DNA from: Membranipora membranacea
Taxonomy: Eukaryota > Bryozoa > Gymnolaemata > Cheilostomatida > Membraniporidae
Direction: 5' to 3'
Assembly (NCBI GenBank): GCA_914767715.1
Contig: OU612075.1
Coordinates: 22,008,001-22,072,000 of the forward strand
DNA: 64,000 bases
Shown: piece after piece, positions 13,947 through 27,268 of the stretch
How positions within the stretch are numbered: the first letter of the stretch is position 1
Layout of the letters: every line of letters starts with the position of its first letter
Notes under the pieces: generated by a model
What the model was told of the DNA's origin: nothing
Database searches by the model: none
The model's input: the letters and a program-made list of their open reading frames with translations, nothing else
Program-made: the position numbers and the translations under genes

Positions 13947-16900
13947 ATGCAGTCCCGTGGTATGGCTATGTTCGTGGTATTATTTACCTCTTCTGTCCTT
14001 GTGTTTGTCACACATGGAGAACAGATGGAGGTATGTCCTCAGCTGGGCTGTGACTCCGCTAATAAGTTCTCTCTCAGTAAGTTATCTGCTTTGTTTGAAC
14101 TTTCTCCCTTCAACTTCGCTGTAGAGAGATCTATGGTTGATTCCCGCTGAATGGATTTTATTAAGAATACCAAGTTGCTTCCCGACCGATTTGCCAGGAA
14201 TGGTTTGGTGCATCAACAAACCTAAGTGGTAGAGAGTCCACTCTGTGAGAGTATTGCTGACCTGGTTTATTTATCTTACTTGTATACAGTGAGGTTTAAC
14301 CTGCCTCGTCAGATATCCAGTATAGAGTGGCAGACTGAAAAGAGAGCTCCTTTACCTGCTGAGCAGAGGAGCGTTGGCTGTGTCGGTAATACTGATATAC
14401 TTATATGTCCAGCTTATAACTCTCCTAGAGACCACTACACCAGGTGATATGTCCATATACACTTCTACTTATCATGGTAAATTTGGCATAACTAACAGTA
14501 TTTTGCTAATTGAGAGAGGTGTGTTCAATGTTTGCCTATATTTGTACTCATTGATTAACCATAGTTTCTTCTCACTGTCAGTTTGCAATACTGGTGAATA
14601 AGCGTCTCATAATAATCTAGTGTACCAATTTTCATTTAGCTTGCAGATATCTCATGTAATCGGTTGAGATCAATGAAGTTTATGTAAGGTGAAAATTTGT
14701 GAGATTTTGTAAACAAGTGGGGGAAAAATAAATTGGAAATTTAATTTTGATATTACCTTGAAACTAAGCTGTACATTATATGCTCTTTTTTTATGAAATG
14801 AATGCCCAAATGTTGTAAGGCAGGAGTTTACCATAAAATGACCGGTGTTTCTCATTCTTACAGCGCTATGTTTCTGCAGACCTGGACAGGTGAGATTATT
14901 GACCTTGGAAATGTTGACTTGCTAAATAAAACCTTCGGAGCAAATCTAAGGAATGACACAAAGGTCTTCTTTAGCAATGGTGAAAAAGCACAGATAGTAG
15001 ACTACAGATCAAGATCAGCGGTGGTGATGAAACATCCGACAAAACAGCTCAACGGCACCCTCAGGTGAAATTTACTTTCCTTTTTAAGTCAAACACTTGG
15101 TTGACCCTAGCCATATCTCAGCGGCCCATTTCTAAATTGAAAACAAAACGCTAAAAAAATGCAGCAGCTGAGGCAAGGATAGCTAAGAACAAAATTTAAC
15201 AATTTCCCCTTACCTTGACCTGCAGTTGCGTTAACCATAGATGAACAATAGCACACTGATTTCGAGATTACACTATTAGTATGTGTATCTCTGATCGATA
15301 GAGCTTCTGTCGCAAATATTGAGCACCTACATTTGGCTGAAAGAGAGGACAACTTTAATTTTTATCAAACAGACATGATCGAAACAGCATTACCTAGCTC
15401 TGCATTGTTAGTTCTCTCTTCTGAGCTTAGGCTAGCAATACACAGTTTCGATGTCACTTTTCTTGTCAAAAACATGTGCTAAATGCTCTTCTAAAGCTGT
15501 TAAAAGGTGATATCAGATTTTCTAAATATAAATTAGAATATTTTAACAAAGAATGAGAAAATGATATGTGTATATCCAAAAGTTTGGGTAATCATCCATA
15601 CGTCTCCTAAATACTGAATTTCAGCTGCACTCAAGCTAAATGAATTAATTCACTCTCTATCGATCAGAGATATACATGCAATAGTATATCACGTGATCAG
15701 TGTGGAACAATAGTGGGAATTACACCTCTGACTTGCTATCAAACTAATATCGGAATTTAGTAGGAGGCAAATATTCTATTATCACATACTTCCAACACAT
15801 CAGTATTGCAGATAATTTGTATCACATCACATTGACTTTCTAGCACCTTATTCACCCTGACAACTAACATATATCTCATAAAAAATCAGTAAATCTGGAC
15901 CCAATTCACTTATGTAGTTTCTATTTTAGCATTTGAAGAGAAATATTTATGAATGTACATACTCAGTAACCTCCCTTTGTGAAGACTATTATGTACTATA
16001 ATTATATATACACAATGTAACCTGTTGTAGTCCGATACTGCTGGAGGATTTGTCCTACCATGTTGTGGTGGGTAATGGCAGTTCTGATATATTTCTGTAT
16101 GCTGTGGACTCAGGGAATGGTAGCATGTCCCTACTAGCGCACTTCAATGTCACAAGTCCTCATGCTACCTGCCCCTGGAAGTATGTAACTCAGCCTGCTG
16201 TGCGAGGTAACAGAGTCTATCTGTACGGATTTATAACTGGCTCGGTGAGTATGTCCGATATTACCAATTACCAGCCCGGAATATTATTATCTACAGTATG
16301 TTCGGTTCAACCTCAGTTATCAAATTTTAATTTTGTTAAAACTGCACCTGAAATCCTCATCAACTCTTGACATGAAGAGTAAAATCAAAGCAGCAGGATA
16401 TAAATATTAGGAGTGCATGCTCAAGAAGTTGTTCAATTGATAATAAATAACTATGTTTCCATCAAGGGTGTAAGTCGTGTACATTTAAGAGTTATTGCCC
16501 CACTGTATATTCTGATTTTGGTTCATGTATGCAAGGAGTTAAAGACTGTCTCTAACTCGTTGATGTATGTATGCTTTTTTTTCATTTTCATAGAAAATGA
16601 AGTGATTTACCAGAGTGAAATTCCACTAGATAAAAAGTCATCATAAAAAAAAACATTTGACATAAAAAACATATAACTAAATATCACAGTATTTATAAAA
16701 AGAAAAATTATTTATTTTCTGATGATGTGATGTTATCTGCAGGGCTCGTATGAAGGCGATCAGGATGAGGCTCTTATAGCTGTAGATTTTACAGCAGAAG
16801 CTCCGTATTATAAAGTAGTGTGGATATATGATATGAATCCTGGTACTCCACTGAATACATCTAAGACTTGTAACAGTACCCTGAGTATGGACTTCGGCGG

Positions 16901-18950
16901 ACCACCATGTAAGTATGATTATGGCGCTGGTGTATAACATATTCATATATTACTAACATATATATAACTTATCCTACTATCAGGCCGAGTATATACATAT
17001 GCACATTTGTGTACCTTGCACCTCCTCATAGCGCATTTTCCCCTTCCAGCAAGGAGGTCTTTGCTTGATACTAAAACAGAGATGGTGTGACGCCATTATT
17101 GCAGACCTTAGAACAAGGCAGAAGATGGAGAGAAGTTTGATAAAACTTGATTTCAACAAAAACAGCCTCTAAGACATGACAAACGCCGATGTCGAGAATG
17201 TACTCATGGCTTTATTATTATTGTGCTTCCGTGAATGTCAAATTTAGGCCATGTACCTTCTGTATCAATATGTAGCTTATATGTTATAAGTAAAGTTTTA
17301 TTGTGAGTATACACCATATGTGCTGCGTATACTAAGCTCATACACGCTCTTCTTTTAGTGGATATACAGCTACAGTTAATGGCTACGGAGGACAGACATA
17401 TAATGAGGACATCACTAGCTGGTATTATGATCGCTTATGATAACGAGACAGAAGGATCTTATATTATGGGATCACCTTGGGGTATGTCACAATATAATCA
17501 ATCCACAGGATGCTGTTGTGTTTGCTAGTGGGCCTTTGCTGAATTTTTTTATGTGTCTACATCATTGATATGTCCAATATAACTTATATGAGGGAGTTCG
17601 CAATATTTTGGTTATCCTATATGCTTACATTTACCGTTCGTTTCCAGGTGGTCATTTTATGAGCCAGATGCCAGGATCAAACTATGTGTGGATGAATGGT
17701 TTTAGGGAATCTAATGGTTTCAGGCAAGTAAACAATGTACAATGTACAATGTACAATGTACAATGTACACCGCCTGATTCAAACTTTACAATTCAAATCT
17801 CCTGTTGTTTCAGCCAAGGAATATTGCTCCCTTCAGCCACATCTAACTGAATTTTAAAGTCTCCAAGTTTCATAAGGGAAATATTTGGTGGGGTAAACTT
17901 TGCATTGTAAAACAGTGATCACCAACCCAGCAGTCAGCACTAGCCTTGCATCACACAGTTTCATTAAAGTAAGAAAATTGAAACTATATTTTTTAATTAT
18001 AAAGCAATTTGTTGGAAAGATCGGACACGAAAAACCAGCCTGACTGTAAGATTGCACCTGGCTCTGTCCAAACTCCCTAATTGCACATGTTGAACTAGGC
18101 TATACCACCGCTCGGCATGGGCCTCTCTCCTCCTCTGCGGTTGATATACTTAGATTGTTTGGGCGCGATAATAACGATATACATGTATTCTGAGACTCGT
18201 CGATTCTTTGTTTCAAGAAGACTAGTATATATCCCATAGAACCATTCAAATACAAATTACTAATAATAGATTTAGTGGCACTTCATGACTAGTATGACTT
18301 TATTTTAACAGGAAGATGCTAGTAGGAATAGACACTAAGAACCTGAGTAATAGTGATGCCTATAAGATGATAGAATTAGTCAAAGTCTTATCTGTCGATG
18401 ATGTTAACGTTACGTCACGCTTACTCTCTCTGGTCACCAGTCATAGCACTCGTCTGTCTGAGGTAAGAAAGTGAAACACATAGCCATATCGGCTCCATCA
18501 AATTGAATTATACTGGTAGAATTCTTTGTCAGTAAAACCCTAACCACTTATAAACTGCCTATCACTGTGTATGGTACTATGTAATGTTTATTATGGTACC
18601 TCGTTACCCCATCAGTGTATAATGTTACCAACACTGACACCTTTATGAAACAGTTTATCATTGATTCCACTAACATCACTGTGTCTGCCGCTCCATCATG
18701 TTGATTATTACCTAGTCTTAGTCCTGAAAATTGGAGTTGTTCTCCTCTGCTAACTTAGTAAGTTGTAAATCTTATAAATATGTACTTATAGGCTCTTGTT
18801 GTTGGAGTACGAGTTTACGCAGCCGATCACACTTCTCAGTTCTTTAGTGAGATATGTCCCTCCTGCCTGACTTCTCCCTCCTCTGATGATACATATGGTC
18901 TGCTGGTTGCTCTCCGCCCTCTCGATTCTACCGTCATAATGGAGTTATAG
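13947..18950 (+). CDS. Secreted, heavily glycosylated protein of unknown family (beta-propeller-like?)
   Basis: Nine exons join in phase to 457 aa: 13947-14076, 14290-14443, 14864-15064, 16031-16244, 16743-16908, 17359-17481, 17648-17723, 18312-18462 and 18792-18950 (TAG). The start gives a classic signal peptide (MAMFVVLFTSSVLVFVTHG). I count 11 N-glycosylation sequons (NKTF, NDTK, NGTL, NGSS, NGSM, NVTS twice, NTSK, NSTL, NETE, NLSN). No transmembrane segment follows the signal, so secretion is likely. Blocks such as FLYAVDSGNGSMSLLAHFNV and VRGNRVYLYGFITG look like blades of a PQQ-type beta-propeller; that is inference only. I do not recognise the family. Intron 7 uses a GC donor. Confidence 0.8.
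17731..17769. repeat. (ACAATGT)n tandem repeat
   Basis: About five copies of the 7-mer ACAATGT lie a few bases inside the GC-AG intron of the secreted-protein gene. Confidence 0.9.
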
Positions 18951-21574
18951 ATTATCAGATGATCATGTCATTGAAGGGCAAATCATCGCATTGAATGATA
19001 AATTCATTCTCCCGCTCACAAATCTTAAAGATAGAAGTTCTCTTATCATGGCTGTACGTTGAGAGAAACAGACAAAGTATTTGTGTGATTTTCCACCTTT
19101 TCACCAACCCTGTAATGTATTTGAATAAATTTGCATAGAAAAAAACAAACATTTAGCATTTTTCTATAATCATGTTCCTATATGGGAAAATGCATTAATG
19201 TCAATGAGAAGAAGTATTGCTAAATTAATACTAATTTTGATGAATATCTCAGTGAAGAGGATGCTCAGGACAGGATTAGATGGAGAAGTTTGATAGAACA
19301 GGCAGACACCCGCTACCCGAACAGGACAGAGCGGAGATAGGTGAGGATAGGTGAGGATAAACAATACCAACCGATGATATGACTTCACTGAACTCAATCC
19401 TGGAACAGCAGCTCACTCATAGCCTTATAAACAGTAACAACTCAATTTAGGAATACTGACTTGATTTTATGAACTCCTCAATCCTTCAATAATTTAAGTT
19501 TATAGATGTCTATGTGATTTGCTATGTGATTGGCTGTCCCTAGTAGAGGGTGCCATCTTTACTGTATGACCACGTGACAGTCACCTGACTAAAACCATTA
19601 CAACAAGATGCATTCTTCCGGATATAATGCAGTCTCTAATAAAATATTCATTGACTTATGGATTTGTTTCATAGTGTGTTATTGTTTTATATTATCAAGA
19701 CAGGCATAAATAAAAGTTGTTATGTTCGAAATAGCAACCAAATAAAAGAAAAAGACACTAGTTTATACAATTTGTTGCTCACAGAAAATTGATTTTTTTA
19801 ATAATCAAACATTGCGCAAACTCCAAAAAGCTACTAGGGACTGAGCTCGATGTCAAATGAAAATTGTGAGAATGTCTATTGGAAAATACAGCTCCCTGAT
19901 TGGAGAATGGTGAGTTGAAAATGCTATTCTAAGAATAGTACAATTCAATGTATGACTTGTATAGAAACTAACATTTTATTTTTTTGTGCTCATAATTTCT
20001 TACTTATTATTTTTACTCCAGCAGTCACCTCCCACCTCCCTTATGCCATGCATGCTATGTGTCTTATAGGAGTACCATGATTCATCGTATACATTAGAAC
20101 GGTTTGAATCGTCGACAGATATTTTGTTGCAAACCGTAATTCCATGCTATGCACGCCTTTCATGAACTGATTGGTAATATTATATATCAGGTTGTGCATC
20201 AGAATTGCTGAAACTTTCATTGTGATAATGACATCATATTATGGAGTATTCTGCACACAAGGATGGTTTTAATCTAGATTTAGCAGGTCTATCAGTAACC
20301 TAGATCAGTCTTCACTCATTTCTATCGACAAATCGCTGTCAACTGTCGTTGCCAAATCACTAGAACGGCAGCTCCTAGTTAAATCATAGCCGTTTAATGA
20401 TTCAAAAGTAGAAGTAAAGATATGGTTGAACTTAAGTTTATCTCCACCGCGACAAAAAAGAGAATTCATTCTTTTCCAGTTCAGACAGTTGTTATAAAGA
20501 AAGGGTTTTACTAAGATTTTCTCTGATGAGCCCCTTGACTGTTTGCCGAGTCGGATGGGAATATTTGTCAACTCTATTTGAAAGTTTATCCTTGCCTTCT
20601 CCTGAACATGGTCCCCTGACTCTCTTGTTGGTTCTTGCCTTGACGGCTGTTGGTGACCGATAGTGATATTTTAATTATTTTACTGTCTAATATATACTTG
20701 TTTATCATCTGCTTGCAATTTTATTAGATCACATTCATTTTTTCACAATGATTGCCCTCATCTTAATCCTCTGAACTTGTACCAAGATGAATGGATTGGG
20801 ATTAGGACTATTAGGCCTAGGCTTGATTTATCTGTTGTACAATGGATGGTCAACATTCTGAAAGTATTTGTGTCACTGGTGTTCCATGCACCAGCAAATA
20901 TTTTTTATTGATAACTATTATCTGCCGATTAGTGTCCCATAATAAGGGGAGTTGATAATTAATTGCTACTGACAAAACCAGTTATTTTGGTTTAAAGTAC
21001 ACTGGATAAATTACAGTAAAGCAATATATCACAGGCTGCTGTCCTTGATATAATGCATGTGGATCAAACAATTCACATTTTTTAAAGAAATAAGCTCCAC
21101 AACTAACATGACAGTTATTGCGTGACTTTATTAAATACTATATATTGCGCCGAGAGATGCCTTATAAGTTGTGGAAGACATGATAATAAGAAAACGAATT
21201 TATAAAGAAGTTGAAATCAGGTTATTATCGTATTACGGGCAAAAGTGATAATAAATAATGAATTATTGAAGTTTCAGCAGAGGCATAGATCATGTCCCTC
21301 TTGCAGCCAGTAAGATATTTTGGGCTGATGGAGAAGAAAATAAAAGCCTTCATCAGTGATTACCAAACAATCACTAAAATACAGGTGTCTAATACTATTA
21401 ATCATTATTGCTGCAACTGCTAATGCAGTGCATCAGAAGGACAACTCATTTAATTCTAAAGTCTCGAATAGTTCCTGGTTCTTTTGACAGATGTTACAAA
21501 GAGATGGTTCCACTCAGTCATCTTCAATGACCCCCACCACTGTTTGCTGAGTTTTATTACAATATCTTTTCACT
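18951..21574. other. Intergenic region, no supported gene
   Basis: This 2.6-kb stretch lies between two convergent loci. The longest open frame (20305-20571, minus, 88 codons) has no recognisable domain and no clear partner exons, so I do not call it a gene. I see no obvious transposon ends. Confidence 0.55.
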
Positions 21575-21814
21575 CTAACCAATATTCTGGCCTCGTCTGT
21601 TAATCCTGTATCTTTGTCGCCGGACTCCCCCTTGCCCTTGACGTTTGTTTCCTCGACCAACATTGTTACCTCTACCAGCGGTATTCCTTGTGTCACCATT
21701 GTTTCTCTTAGGACAGCATTGTGTCTTCTGTCTGCACACTCTTCCATTAATGGCACAACTTAGAGGCGTTGTTCCAGGTGGATCAACTGGAGAAATTGTA
21801 GTAACTGAGCATTG

Positions 21815-23449
21815 CTACAATGTAGATTTAAGATTATATTAGAAAAAATTTGGAAATAGGATATCAACCTGTGATTGGCACGTATTCATGTTCTCATGAA
21901 ATAACCAGGGTATGTTGATTCCTGTTGATTAGTGAGGCTATTAAATGAAATTTCTTCGTTCTGGAAACAGTTGAATTGGAAACAGTTGATTACAAGGAAA
22001 AAGAAGAAGTAAAGAATAAATAACTTACTGATATGAAACATTCTCTTGATTTCTTAGCCTCTCCTAATCCACCATTGATACAGCCTAGTCCATTATTTGA
22101 GGGAGGGGGATTGTTGCAAAGCCTTACAGCTCTCTAGGTGGCTGGAATTCCAGGTGTTCTGTATGTTACTGAGCAAGAGCTCCAGTTTGACCAAGGTCCA
22201 TAGCCACCGTTCTGATGAGTATCGATAACTTGGGTTCTTGTCACTGGGCATGCCTGAAGAGATATTGGTGATGATAAACTCTAAGGACATAATTCAGACT
22301 TGACAAAAATATGTGCATAATTTCTGAGGTAAAATTGACCGCACTGCCATAACACATTGGATTATTCTTAAGTTCATGATTTCATTGTTGTTTGATAATT
22401 ACATGTTGAATGTTAGTCTGGTTATCACAGTAAGTTTTTGAGCTGAACCTCCTATTAGACGTTGATGGCCACTAAAACCTGGAAGAAATATTTTAACTAT
22501 CTTGAATATCACTTAGTGACGCACCGGTAAAATACAGACCACAAATGTAGTTTCGAACACTGCTCGGCCACCTCTACACAGCTTTTTAATTTCCCTGGCC
22601 TGTACCTGTACCTGTACCTGTACCTGCAAGTACGAGTTCGTGTTGTTGTTCCACCACCACAAGGCTTCGAGCAAGCTTCATATTCGCCAAAAGCACTCCA
22701 GTTTCCATCACACTGTATCAGATAGAAAGCAAAATTTGATATATTTATATCATTTTATTTTATCCAATCAGATTATTTTTTTGCTAATCAATATATATTA
22801 TATCGTTTCCGAAAGAGTTCCAGGGTTTGTGTTTCTGTGAGAAATTAAACCAATTCACTGCTGTAGGTGAACAAGTATGAAGTTTTGGGATATTGAATTT
22901 AAAAGTCTGGGAAGAAACATGATCTATCCTGCTCATGGTTGTGAGGTCTGAGGTCTGAGGTTTGAGGTAGCGGTTGATTTACTGAGAATAAGCTGCGATT
23001 ACCATCAAATTACAAGAACTCGTTGATCTTCACTACATCTCAGGACCATTCATTCATACAAAGAAATATCTAGATCCTAGCGCACAGTACATTGGAATGA
23101 ATGGCATATCTTCAATTTAACTAAATAGATTGGAATCAAATGGATCCAGAACCGTTCGCAGATAGGCGTTATATCCTGAGCGAAGAATTCCCTCTCCATT
23201 TCGTGATTATTGAATAGCTCTTTAATCGATGAACAACTTCTCCCTGAATCAAATTTATGATCATGATACTTCGCAATAAAGAGAAGATTTTCGTGTAACA
23301 CAATTTGTGTTACACGAACATTTTCCCCGCAATAAAGCTCCCGAGTGTAACATCATTTTGTACATCAACAATGTGCTTTCATGTCCATGTTTTGTGCTCT
23401 TGAATTTTTCATTTTGATCTCCAAAATAATAGGAGTATGACCTACTTAC
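21815..23449. other. Last intron of the TSR locus
   Basis: This 1.6-kb intron holds a short (CTGTAC)n tract at about 22600-22626 and a small GAGGTCT/GAGGTTT repeat near 22946-22968. No gene is supported. Confidence 0.6.
22600..22626. repeat. (CTGTAC)n hexamer repeat
   Basis: Four to five copies of the hexamer CTGTAC/CCTGTA lie in a TSR-locus intron. Confidence 0.85.
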
Positions 23450-24420
23450 TGATCTTGTGCATGCCATTGTCTCTGTGGATAATCCTGGGCAATCAGCTCC
23501 AGTACCTGCCTTTGGAGGGGAGGAGCGCGATCTAGTTCTGGTTAGGGTACCTGATCCACATGCGACGCTGCAAGCTCCATTTGCCCATACACCAATCCTC
23601 CATTAATGTTACACTGCAAAGTTAAATCAAAATATCATGAATAAAAAGCAGCTGAAAAACTGCATATTGATTTTAATTGAGAAAGAAAGGATTTAGAAGT
23701 CTGTGCTACTGTGAAGGAAACATAGTGATAAACTTACGATACCCCGATCACATGACACAGTACGGGTAGCTGACCCCACACATGCTAGTCCAGATCCAAC
23801 TTTAGCTGGGTTATTGCACATTCTGTTGTCAGTCTGAGTACCGGCACCGCAAGTAACAGAGCACGTTCCATTCTGTCAGCTTCTCCACATACCGTCGACA
23901 TCGCACTGTGGAATATGAGGTCAAGTTGTCACAATCTGCTTGCTCAAGCATATGTCATGAAATTATGAGTAAACCCCGTCAATATGGATAAAGAAAATAT
24001 TCATATTAAGCTGCCAAAGTAAAACGGCGGTAATGCAAGTGTTGTGAGTGGAAGGCGTATATTTCGTAGCTACAAGTTGAATTTTATATATAGAAAGCTC
24101 TGTTGGCCATTCGGTAAGCTCTATTTGAGGTTCTTTGAATATTTATTTCTAGATGACCCTGCATAGCACTGGTTAAGGAAAAATAAATTATCTGAACTTA
24201 CTGTTTTTGTGAAGCAAGTGGTTGTTTCGCTGGCTGGCCCCGGACATGCGGCACCATCATTCAATGGTGATGGCATTATGCATGTCCTAGTTCTTGTTGC
24301 CATTCCGGGTCCGCAAGTGACAGAGCATGCACCCTGAGACCATGATTTATACCCTCCTACCACTGGACACTGGAAAGAGTATGATGAAAATGCTTGTTGC
24401 AAAAAATTAGTTTTCCTTAG

Positions 24421-26053
24421 TTGAGCTTGGATGGATGGATGGATGGATTTTATTACTATCACTGACAGCATTATTAAAAGAAAAAAATGAGTCGCGAAAT
24501 ACAGTGTAATTGCTGGCACTTTGAATCAGCAAGAAAAAGCGAAGACACTTGGAATAAAAAATCAAATCTCTGTCTAAAAAAGTATTTCGTTTAAAATAAG
24601 AGTGATATGACGCAGAAAACAGTCTCTCCCCAGTGAGCTTCTATGTTTTACTGTACGGTATCTGCCGGATGGACATTTACTCAACAAATCATTGATGAAA
24701 TGATCCTCATCGTGAATATAGCGTAAGGCCAGTGTTCGTGTCTGATTGTCCATCATGGTATAAATATCGGGATGTTCAATGCCTAACTTAGTAGCGTCCT
24801 TGAAAATTTTACACAGGCGTTGCTTGTCAGCAGCATACAAGCTTTTAAAAATAATGGGTAAGCAATAGGAGATTCGTGATACAATAAAACTTTTAAAAAG
24901 CATATTTGATAGTGATTTAGAGCTTAAAAATACAAAATTCCTGACTACATACATCCTTTGAGAGGCGGTTGAAACTATACCATGCACATGATCATTAAAA
25001 CGCAGCTTATCGTCAACTAATACACCAAGATATTTAACTTTATCACTAAAAGCAATAGCAGTATCATTTAAAACAAGTGTAGGGGTAGAAGGTTTAACAT
25101 ATTGGGTGGATAGCATCATTTCCTGGGTCTTAGTAGGGTTTAATAAAAGATTTAAATCAGCACATTGTTTAGCAATTCTATGGATTTCATCAAAATAGGA
25201 GTTGAGATCTGATTGATTAGCTATGCAGCCTATGATGCAAATGTCATCTGCGTACTTAATTATTGTAACATTACTCAGGTTTGAGGTAATCCGGTTTGTA
25301 TATATGGAGAACAAAAGGGGAGACAGACAGCAGCCCTGGGGGGTGCCAGTGTTCGTTATAATAGCATTTGAAGTTTTACCATCAACAACAGTTCTTTGCA
25401 CTCTGTTAGATAAGAAGCTGTAGACCCACTCAGTGACATTGGAGTCAAGATGAGTAAGCTGCGAGATAAGATCAGGAACATGTATAGTATTAAAGGCCGA
25501 TGAAAAGTCTAAGAAGAGACATCTAGCATAGTGTGAAGCCTTCTGGTCAATAAAGCTGGTGACGGTCGAAGTTAGACAGAGCAGGGCATCTTGTGTAGAC
25601 CGATTTGCTTGATATGCGAACTGGTATCTATCCATAGGAGTATGAGCCATAATATAATGTTTTACAAGCCGCTCCATCATCTTGCAGAGACAGCTAGTTA
25701 GCGCTATTGGTCGATATTGTTTAAGTTGAGCAGGGTCTTTTACTTTTGGTAGAGGTTTTATTATAGCCGATTTCCATGAAGCAGGTGTAGTTTTAGAGTT
25801 GATAGAGGAGCTGAACAGTCTAGTGAGGATAGGCGCCAGCTGGTTGGAGCATAGCTTTAAAACTTTGGGAATAAGGCCATCTGGTCCGGGGCCTTTCCTA
25901 GGGTTAAGTCCACTGAGCTGTTTGAGGACTATATCTTCTTTTATTTCTAGTGGTGGTGCTGTAGTGTTAGAATTGTTTATCACAGGCGGGACAAAATCAC
26001 AGCTTGTTGACAAAATTTTAAAATTTTCCATTGATATTTTCAGTGCAGCTTGA
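24421..26053 (-). mobile_element. 5'-truncated non-LTR retrotransposon (LINE copy 1) with (ATCC)n tail
   Basis: An open frame of about 485 codons (24574-26031) encodes a reverse transcriptase. Visible blocks are NPRKGPGPDGLIPK, YRPIALTSCLCKMMERLV, FLDFSSAFNTI, GTPQGCCLSPLLFSIY and the catalytic KYADDICIIG, followed by the thumb region and a C-terminal domain. No endonuclease domain precedes it, so the copy is 5' truncated. The 3' end on the minus strand finishes in (ATCC)5, at 24429-24448. It sits in an intron of the TSR locus in the same orientation. It looks CR1/Jockey-like; the clade needs a tree. The long intact RT frame suggests a fairly recent insertion. Confidence 0.85.
24429..24448. 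repeat. (GGAT)5 microsatellite, LINE 3' tail
   Basis: Five GGAT units on the plus strand are the (ATCC)n tail of the LINE lying above it on the minus strand. Confidence 0.85.
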
Positions 26054-27268
26054 TTCAGTTATTTTTTCTGGTTAACAACAGTCTCACTGCAGAAAAAAGG
26101 ACTTTGAATCCTTGGGACAGCTTAGTGGTATGTTCATTCATATGGACAGCAGAAAAAAGGACAAAACAATTATTTACCTCAACACCTGTAGCACACATAA
26201 AGGTTGTTTCTATGGCCAACCCTAATGATGAACAGTCAGTTCCATTAAACTGAGGAGCAGGATTAGTGCAAGTCCTCTGTCTTGTTTGCCTTCCTGTTCT
26301 ACATGTCTCAGAACAAGACCCAACTGTCGCCCATTGTGTATATCCTCCATTAATAGCACACTGAAAGTTGAGTATGAAACGTAATAGAGCATATTGAGCG
26401 TAACCACAGTGACCTTTTTGTATGATGTCAAGAAAATCTTTACTCATAATATGGCACTGAAGAAGTGGGACGTTACACTAGCTTCTCAGACCATGCATCA
26501 GTTGCCAGGCAGCTGACAGGCTTATGGCAACCTCAAAAAAAGCCATTATGTTATAAACAACTTCTAATTGCTCCCCTCGAGGCAGGTTGTGGGCAGGTAA
26601 TGTGATGGACTCGGGGTCCGATAGATAACCTTTTACCGCTATTATTTATTTGTGATTAATTTGATTTTTTCTTTCTCAAGATTTCTGAATTTTGCTGTAT
26701 GATACTTATCATTAAACAATAAAAAAATTCACATCGTAATAACTTGTCTATGATGACATGAATATTTACCCTTGGCAAAGCTGGGACACACGGCATCATC
26801 ATTGAGTCCAGTCCTGGACAGAACATTCCTTTACCGACTTGCCCCTGGCAAGTTCGTGTAAACAGCGCCATTTCATTTGTAGTAGCAGTGTTGCAGGTTT
26901 GGGAACATGCTGCCGTTTGTGCCCATGTCGACCAGGTTCCGTCTAGTGGACCAATGAGTGGACACTGTTAGTACAAAAAGAACTTTCATGAATACATAAC
27001 ACGAGTACACCATTGTAATAGATCAAGTTATTGGATAGTTTATACCTTTAAATTTGTTTCTCTCCTATAGGGGTTTTTTAATTCAAGCTGCTCAGCCAAG
27101 ATATCGATAATGGGTGAGACTAGTTTTAAAAATTCATTTGAATAATAATCAATGTTGGCAAAATAGACTCACAACTCCTGCATTGCATACTGTTGCAGAA
27201 TTCTGTGTGGCTGCACGTGTACAGTCCGCTCCACCATTTGATGGTAGGGTACATGTTCTGGTTTGGGT

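Noticed and set aside
20305-20571. 88-codon minus-strand frame in the intergenic region
   Set aside because: No known domain, no convincing splice context and no neighbour exons.
22946-22968. GAGGTCTGAGGTCTGAGGTTTGAGGT as a possible CRISPR-like or regulatory array
   Set aside because: Only three short direct repeats without spacers; simple tandem repeat.
26088-26164. Repeated GCAGAAAAAAGGAC at two places 62 bp apart as the LINE target duplication
   Set aside because: Both copies lie on the same side of the LINE, so they cannot be its target-site duplication.
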